Part shown: piece after piece, positions 7,514 to 10,280 of the stretch
Layout of the letters: the number at the start of each line of letters is the position of its first letter
Numbering within the stretch: the stretch's first letter is position 1
Assembly: GCA_937915885.1 (NCBI GenBank)
Contig: CALGGP010000196.1
Coordinates: forward strand, 1 to 10,280
DNA: 10,280 bases
DNA from: an uncultured Selenomonadales bacterium
GTDB taxonomy: Bacteria; Bacillota; Negativicutes; Selenomonadales; Selenomonadaceae
Direction of reading: 5' to 3'
Position numbers and translations under genes: made by a program
The notes under the pieces: model-generated
The model's input: the letters and a program-made list of their open reading frames with translations, nothing else
What the model was told of the DNA's origin: nothing
Databases searched by the model: none

Positions 7514-7533
7514 TACAATCTCCCCTTCAATGC

Positions 7534-7561
7534 AAAACCCCCGACCGCGCTCGACCGGAGG
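7534..7561 (-). terminator. Possible intrinsic terminator between the RTX gene and argS
   Basis: Reading the minus strand, CCTCCG (7561-7556) pairs with CGGGGG (7543-7538) around a 12-nt loop, followed by TTTT (7537-7534). The stem is six pairs with one wobble and the T-run is short, so termination may be partial. It lies 26 nt after the RTX gene stop and before the argS ribosome site. Confidence 0.4.
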
Positions 7562-7587
7562 CTGATTCGCTTACACAAAAAATTTTT

Positions 7588-9627
7588 TTATCGCCAACTT
7601 TGACTTGAATGATTGAACGTCCATCGGGAGCCGTCCGCCAATCGGAACGTCACATCATCCTCCGACGCCGTCACCTTGAGCGTCTGATCATTTTTGAAGC
7701 CGAACGCCAGCGTTTTATCCTCCAACGTGATGCTCGAAAACTGCTCGAGCCCGATGTTGAGCAAACTGATCAAATCACTGCCGTCGACATTTTCAATCAC
7801 GTCGTTGCCGTCGTTATACAAATAGAAAAACGTCTCCGCGCCCGCGCCTCCAATCAGCGTATCATCACTGCCGCCGCCGCCCCATAAGCTGGAATTGCCC
7901 GTGCCGCCGACAACGACGCTGTTATCGAAACTGCCGACGAGCTGATGAGCGCCCGACGATTCCGAGGCGTCGATGTTCTCAATCGAAGAAAAACTGTCGT
8001 CGATGTTGAGCCAAACGTCGTACTGCTCGCCGCCCGTAATTTTGAGCGTGTCATTGCCCGAGCCGCCCAAAAATTTTTCGGTCGTGTTGTCGATGGTGAA
8101 AGTGTTGCTCCACGCCGAGTTGCCAATCTTAATCGTCGAGATGTTTTCGCCGTCGAAGGAATATTGAATGGCGTCGTCGATGCTCGAGCCGATTATCGCC
8201 GTGAGCGTGCCGTTATCCTTCGCGAACGTGACGGTGCTCATCGAGCGGGTGATCGTGCCGTAATCGTTGTCGGCAAAAACAATCACGTCGGCGTTCGTCG
8301 CCGTGCCCGAGGTAAAATTTCGGACGTAATCATTTCCGTCGCTGTCGTTGTACCAAAAAACATCGCGACCGTCGCCGCCGTAGAGAGTATCGTTGCCGCG
8401 CGAGCCGCCCCATAACGTTGAGCCCGCCGAACCCGCGCGGATCACATTATCGTTGGTGTTGCCGGCGAGCACGTGTCGCGTCGTCATTCGCCGCGCATCG
8501 ATCGTGACGGTGTCGTAGTTTTCATAGGCGTTGTCGACGCTGCGGATCGTGTCCCAACCGTCGAGCCAAATATCGTCGGGGAAATTGCCGGTCACCGTGA
8601 GCGTCTTCTGATCGTCGGAAAAAGTTGCCGAGTAAGTGCTCGTGTCCGTATCATCGTCCACGTCGGCGTTGTAGACCACATCGACATCGGGATTGCGCTC
8701 AGCGGCGGCTTGCTTTGCGAGATATCTCAACAGAATATAACCGGCGGCGTAATTAATCGCGCTGATGCCGCTCGTCGCCTTGGTGCTGAGCGCGGACTTC
8801 AACTTTGCGGAGTTGGAGGCAAGGTCGACGATGTAAGCGCGGCGCTGATCGTCGATGCCGTGAGTGCATTCGGCAATGCCTTCGGTGAACAGCGCGGGCA
8901 ACTCGTAGAAAAAATCGAAGTTGGCAGCCATCACCGCGTGCGTCATCTCGTGGGCGATCGTCCGATCGAGATAAATCGGCGCGGATTCCGTATAACCGTT
9001 GGGATCGCTCGTATCGATGTCGCGATACTTGCGCATATTGATCGTGAGGTTGAGCTGCGAGGTCTTCTGTTTTTTGTCATATTCGACGTAAGCGAGGAGG
9101 GAACTCGACGAGCTGTTCTCGAATTTGACATTGATGGTTTTGACGGTGGTGCCGGACTCGTTAAAATTGATGCCGTAGGAAGTATTGACGAGCTCGAGCC
9201 CGCCCTTGATCCACCACGTATCGAGCGCGCCGACGATCCACTGTTCGGCGTCGCTGAGAGTGGATTTTCGAGGATATTTGACGGTGAGCCCGTTGATGGT
9301 CGACGTTGTTTCATTTTCGGGATAAGCCCAATCGCCGGACTCGACGATGATCGACTCGGCAGTTCGAGCGCGTGCGCCGCCGACGTCGGAACCGGTGATG
9401 GCTCCGATGTCGCGATTGTCGAGGACGATGCCGCATTGCTCCTTCAAAAAATCCTCGTAATGCCCGTTGTAAACGGCGCAATCCTTTATGACGGTATCGA
9501 TGACGGACTGCCAGCTCGAGAAATTCGACATGGATTGGACGGCGGCATCGAGGGCTTTCGATCCGATAAGCGTCGTCTCGTCGAGAGTTTTGATAAGGCG
9601 TTTTATTTTACTGAGTTGGGAAGCCAT
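7588..9627 (-). CDS. RTX-type calcium-binding protein with HEMTH metalloprotease domain
   Basis: This 679-residue protein is probably a zinc endopeptidase that works outside the cell. Residues 219-253 hold the active-site pattern AHEMTHAVM (H226, E227, H230), and LFTEGIAE supplies a likely third ligand, Glu249, 19 residues after the second histidine (gluzincin-like spacing). Residues 389-440 (TLWGGSRGNDTLYGGDGRD), 518-533 (FLGGSGNDTLKITGGE) and 574-610 (SLWGGGGSDDTLIGGAGAET) are RTX calcium-binding repeats. The protein is rich in Asp, Ser and Thr and poor in Cys, as exported proteins often are. There is no N-terminal signal peptide, which fits type I secretion, but no transporter genes are in the window. 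The substrate is unknown. The start ATG at 9627 follows AAGGTGA. It lies 15 nt after cheX, so co-transcription is likely. Confidence 0.85.
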   Translation of the reverse strand: MASQLSKIKRLIKTLDETTLIGSKALDAAVQSMSNFSSWQSVIDTVIKDCAVYNGHYEDFLKEQCGIVLDNRDIGAITGSDVGGARARTAESIIVESGDWAYPENETTSTINGLTVKYPRKSTLSDAEQWIVGALDTWWIKGGLELVNTSYGINFNESGTTVKTINVKFENSSSSSLLAYVEYDKKQKTSQLNLTINMRKYRDIDTSDPNGYTESAPIYLDRTIAHEMTHAVMAANFDFFYELPALFTEGIAECTHGIDDQRRAYIVDLASNSAKLKSALSTKATSGISAINYAAGYILLRYLAKQAAAERNPDVDVVYNADVDDDTDTSTYSATFSDDQKTLTVTGNFPDDIWLDGWDTIRSVDNAYENYDTVTIDARRMTTRHVLAGNTNDNVIRAGSAGSTLWGGSRGNDTLYGGDGRDVFWYNDSDGNDYVRNFTSGTATNADVIVFADNDYGTITRSMSTVTFAKDNGTLTAIIGSSIDDAIQYSFDGENISTIKIGNSAWSNTFTIDNTTEKFLGGSGNDTLKITGGEQYDVWLNIDDSFSSIENIDASESSGAHQLVGSFDNSVVVGGTGNSSLWGGGGSDDTLIGGAGAETFFYLYNDGNDVIENVDGSDLISLLNIGLEQFSSITLEDKTLAFGFKNDQTLKVTASEDDVTFRLADGSRWTFNHSSQSWR

Positions 9628-9642
9628 GAAAGATCACCTTCG

Positions 9643-10107
9643 TTAAGCGGCGCGATCGACGGAGACGGCGATATCGACCTTATGACCGCCGAGATCCATT
9701 TCGACGACGAGGAATTGAGCGTCGCTGATGGTGAAAGGTTGCGCGCCGACGGTGAGTGACGGGGGGGAAATGTCGACGGAGAGGTCGAGCGCGGTGAGAT
9801 TGGTGGCGGAGGTAGCGGTGAGCATATTGGCCATTTCGGCGATGGCGCTCTGAGCCATCTCGTCGAACTCGGCGACGGGCATGCCCATCATCATGGTGGA
9901 GGCGATGAATTTAGCGGTGTCCTCATTCATATTGTAGGCGACCTTGCCTTTGAGTTGACGCGTGAAACCGATCGAGACGATCACACCGGAGCTGTTGACG
10001 GTTTTATTTTGGAGATAAACTTTGATGCGTTTAGGTGTAGGGAAGCCGATTTGCGGCATAACCGAGATGAAAGCGTCAATAAAAGGATTAACGAGCTTTG
10101 CATCCAC
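9643..10107 (-). CDS. cheX: Chemotaxis phosphatase CheX
   Basis: This cytoplasmic protein dephosphorylates CheY-P to end the chemotactic signal. The 154-residue product matches the CheC/CheX/FliY phosphatase class: the motif S-x3-E-x2-N is seen in SAIAEMAN (Ser87, Glu91, Asn94), and Pro115/Pro116 follow about 21 residues later, as in the family. The N-terminal DAKLVNPFIDAFISVMPQIG is also CheX-like. The chosen start is GTG at 10107, because GGAAGGAG lies nine bases upstream; the upstream in-frame ATGs would run through that ribosome site. It implies a motile or twitching host. No cheA, cheY or flagellar genes are nearby, and its downstream partner is an RTX protease, which is an unusual pairing. 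Confidence 0.9.
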   Translation of the reverse strand: MDAKLVNPFIDAFISVMPQIGFPTPKRIKVYLQNKTVNSSGVIVSIGFTRQLKGKVAYNMNEDTAKFIASTMMMGMPVAEFDEMAQSAIAEMANMLTATSATNLTALDLSVDISPPSLTVGAQPFTISDAQFLVVEMDLGGHKVDIAVSVDRAA

Positions 10108-10171
10108 GTTATCAAACTCCTTCCTCTCAAGACCGACGTTCATCAAGATGCCGCCGACTTTCGATAGTAAA

Positions 10172-10179
10172 TTATCGGT
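10172..10179 (-). promoter_or_regulatory. Weak promoter candidate upstream of cheX
   Basis: On the minus strand the octamer ACCGATAA differs by one base from the flagellar sigma-28 -10 consensus GCCGATAA, and it lies about 65 nt before the cheX start. A TAAA -35 box at the expected 15-nt spacing is absent (TTTT is found). The overlapping GATAAT could also serve as a sigma-A -10, again without a good -35. Confidence 0.2.
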
Positions 10180-10245
10180 GAAAGTTTCGATATAAAAAAA
10201 GAAAATCCCTGCCGCCGACCAAAAAATTTTTTGCTCCCGCCCACC

Positions 10246-10280
10246 AGATCGGAAGAGCGTCGTGTAGGGAAAGAGTGTAG
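10246..10280. other. Illumina TruSeq adapter sequence (assembly artefact)
   Basis: The window ends with AGATCGGAAGAGCGTCGTGT and continues to base 10280 exactly as the reverse complement of the Illumina universal adapter, from memory of that sequence. These 35 bases are not genomic, and the genomic end of the contig is at about 10245. Confidence 0.97.

Noticed and set aside
6449..7603. Plus-strand open frame of 384 codons antisense to argS
   Set aside because: The minus strand encodes a clear ArgS with all motifs. The antisense product shows no family features.
8473..9759. Plus-strand open frame of 428 codons
   Set aside because: It is wholly antisense to the RTX protease and cheX. It arises from high third-position GC, and its product has no recognisable domain.

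Overview
The window looks like one assembled contig from a member of the Negativicutes (Selenomonadales-like, diderm Firmicutes). The evidence is the minus-strand order argS, small secreted protein, rpoE (RNA polymerase delta), pyrG, which is a Firmicutes arrangement, together with ATP-type PEP carboxykinase, a CheX chemotaxis phosphatase and an RTX-type calcium-binding protein. This lineage is an inference from gene content and remembered protein similarity. GC content is moderately high by eye. The last 35 bases are Illumina adapter, so the right edge is an assembly artefact.

Layout, left to right. The 3' part of pckA is on the plus strand (to 575), followed by a probable terminator. Everything else is on the minus strand. 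A two-gene restriction-modification cassette (739-2266) pairs a BstYI/BglII-family endonuclease with an SPPY-type beta-class DNA methyltransferase. The genes overlap by 35 nt, with the methylase translated first. Upstream of the methylase is about 650 nt without a gene, filled by eight imperfect units of a GC-rich repeat of about 66 bp. Then comes the tight cluster pyrG (2925-4577), rpoE delta (4583-4909) and a secreted Ada-like zinc-binding miniprotein (4922-5146). A second repeat block (about 5222-5467) separates it from argS (5489-7513). argS carries about 113 extra codons near its N-terminus, made of the same repeat family inserted in frame. Upstream of argS are a 679-aa HEMTH metalloprotease with RTX repeats (7588-9627) and cheX (9643-10107), 15 nt apart and probably one transcript.

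The most interesting structure is the dispersed GC-rich palindromic repeat. All three blocks contain the same signature: GGGCGCCG, exactly 23 nt, then CGGCGCCC, always in the same orientation. Two copies are intergenic and one is inside the argS coding sequence, where the reading frame is preserved and a 93-bp (31-codon) tandem duplication is present. This resembles in concept the Rickettsia palindromic elements that insert in frame into housekeeping genes, but I recognise no sequence relationship. The restriction-modification cassette may be active: among about 112 GATC sites counted by hand, only one fits RGATCY.
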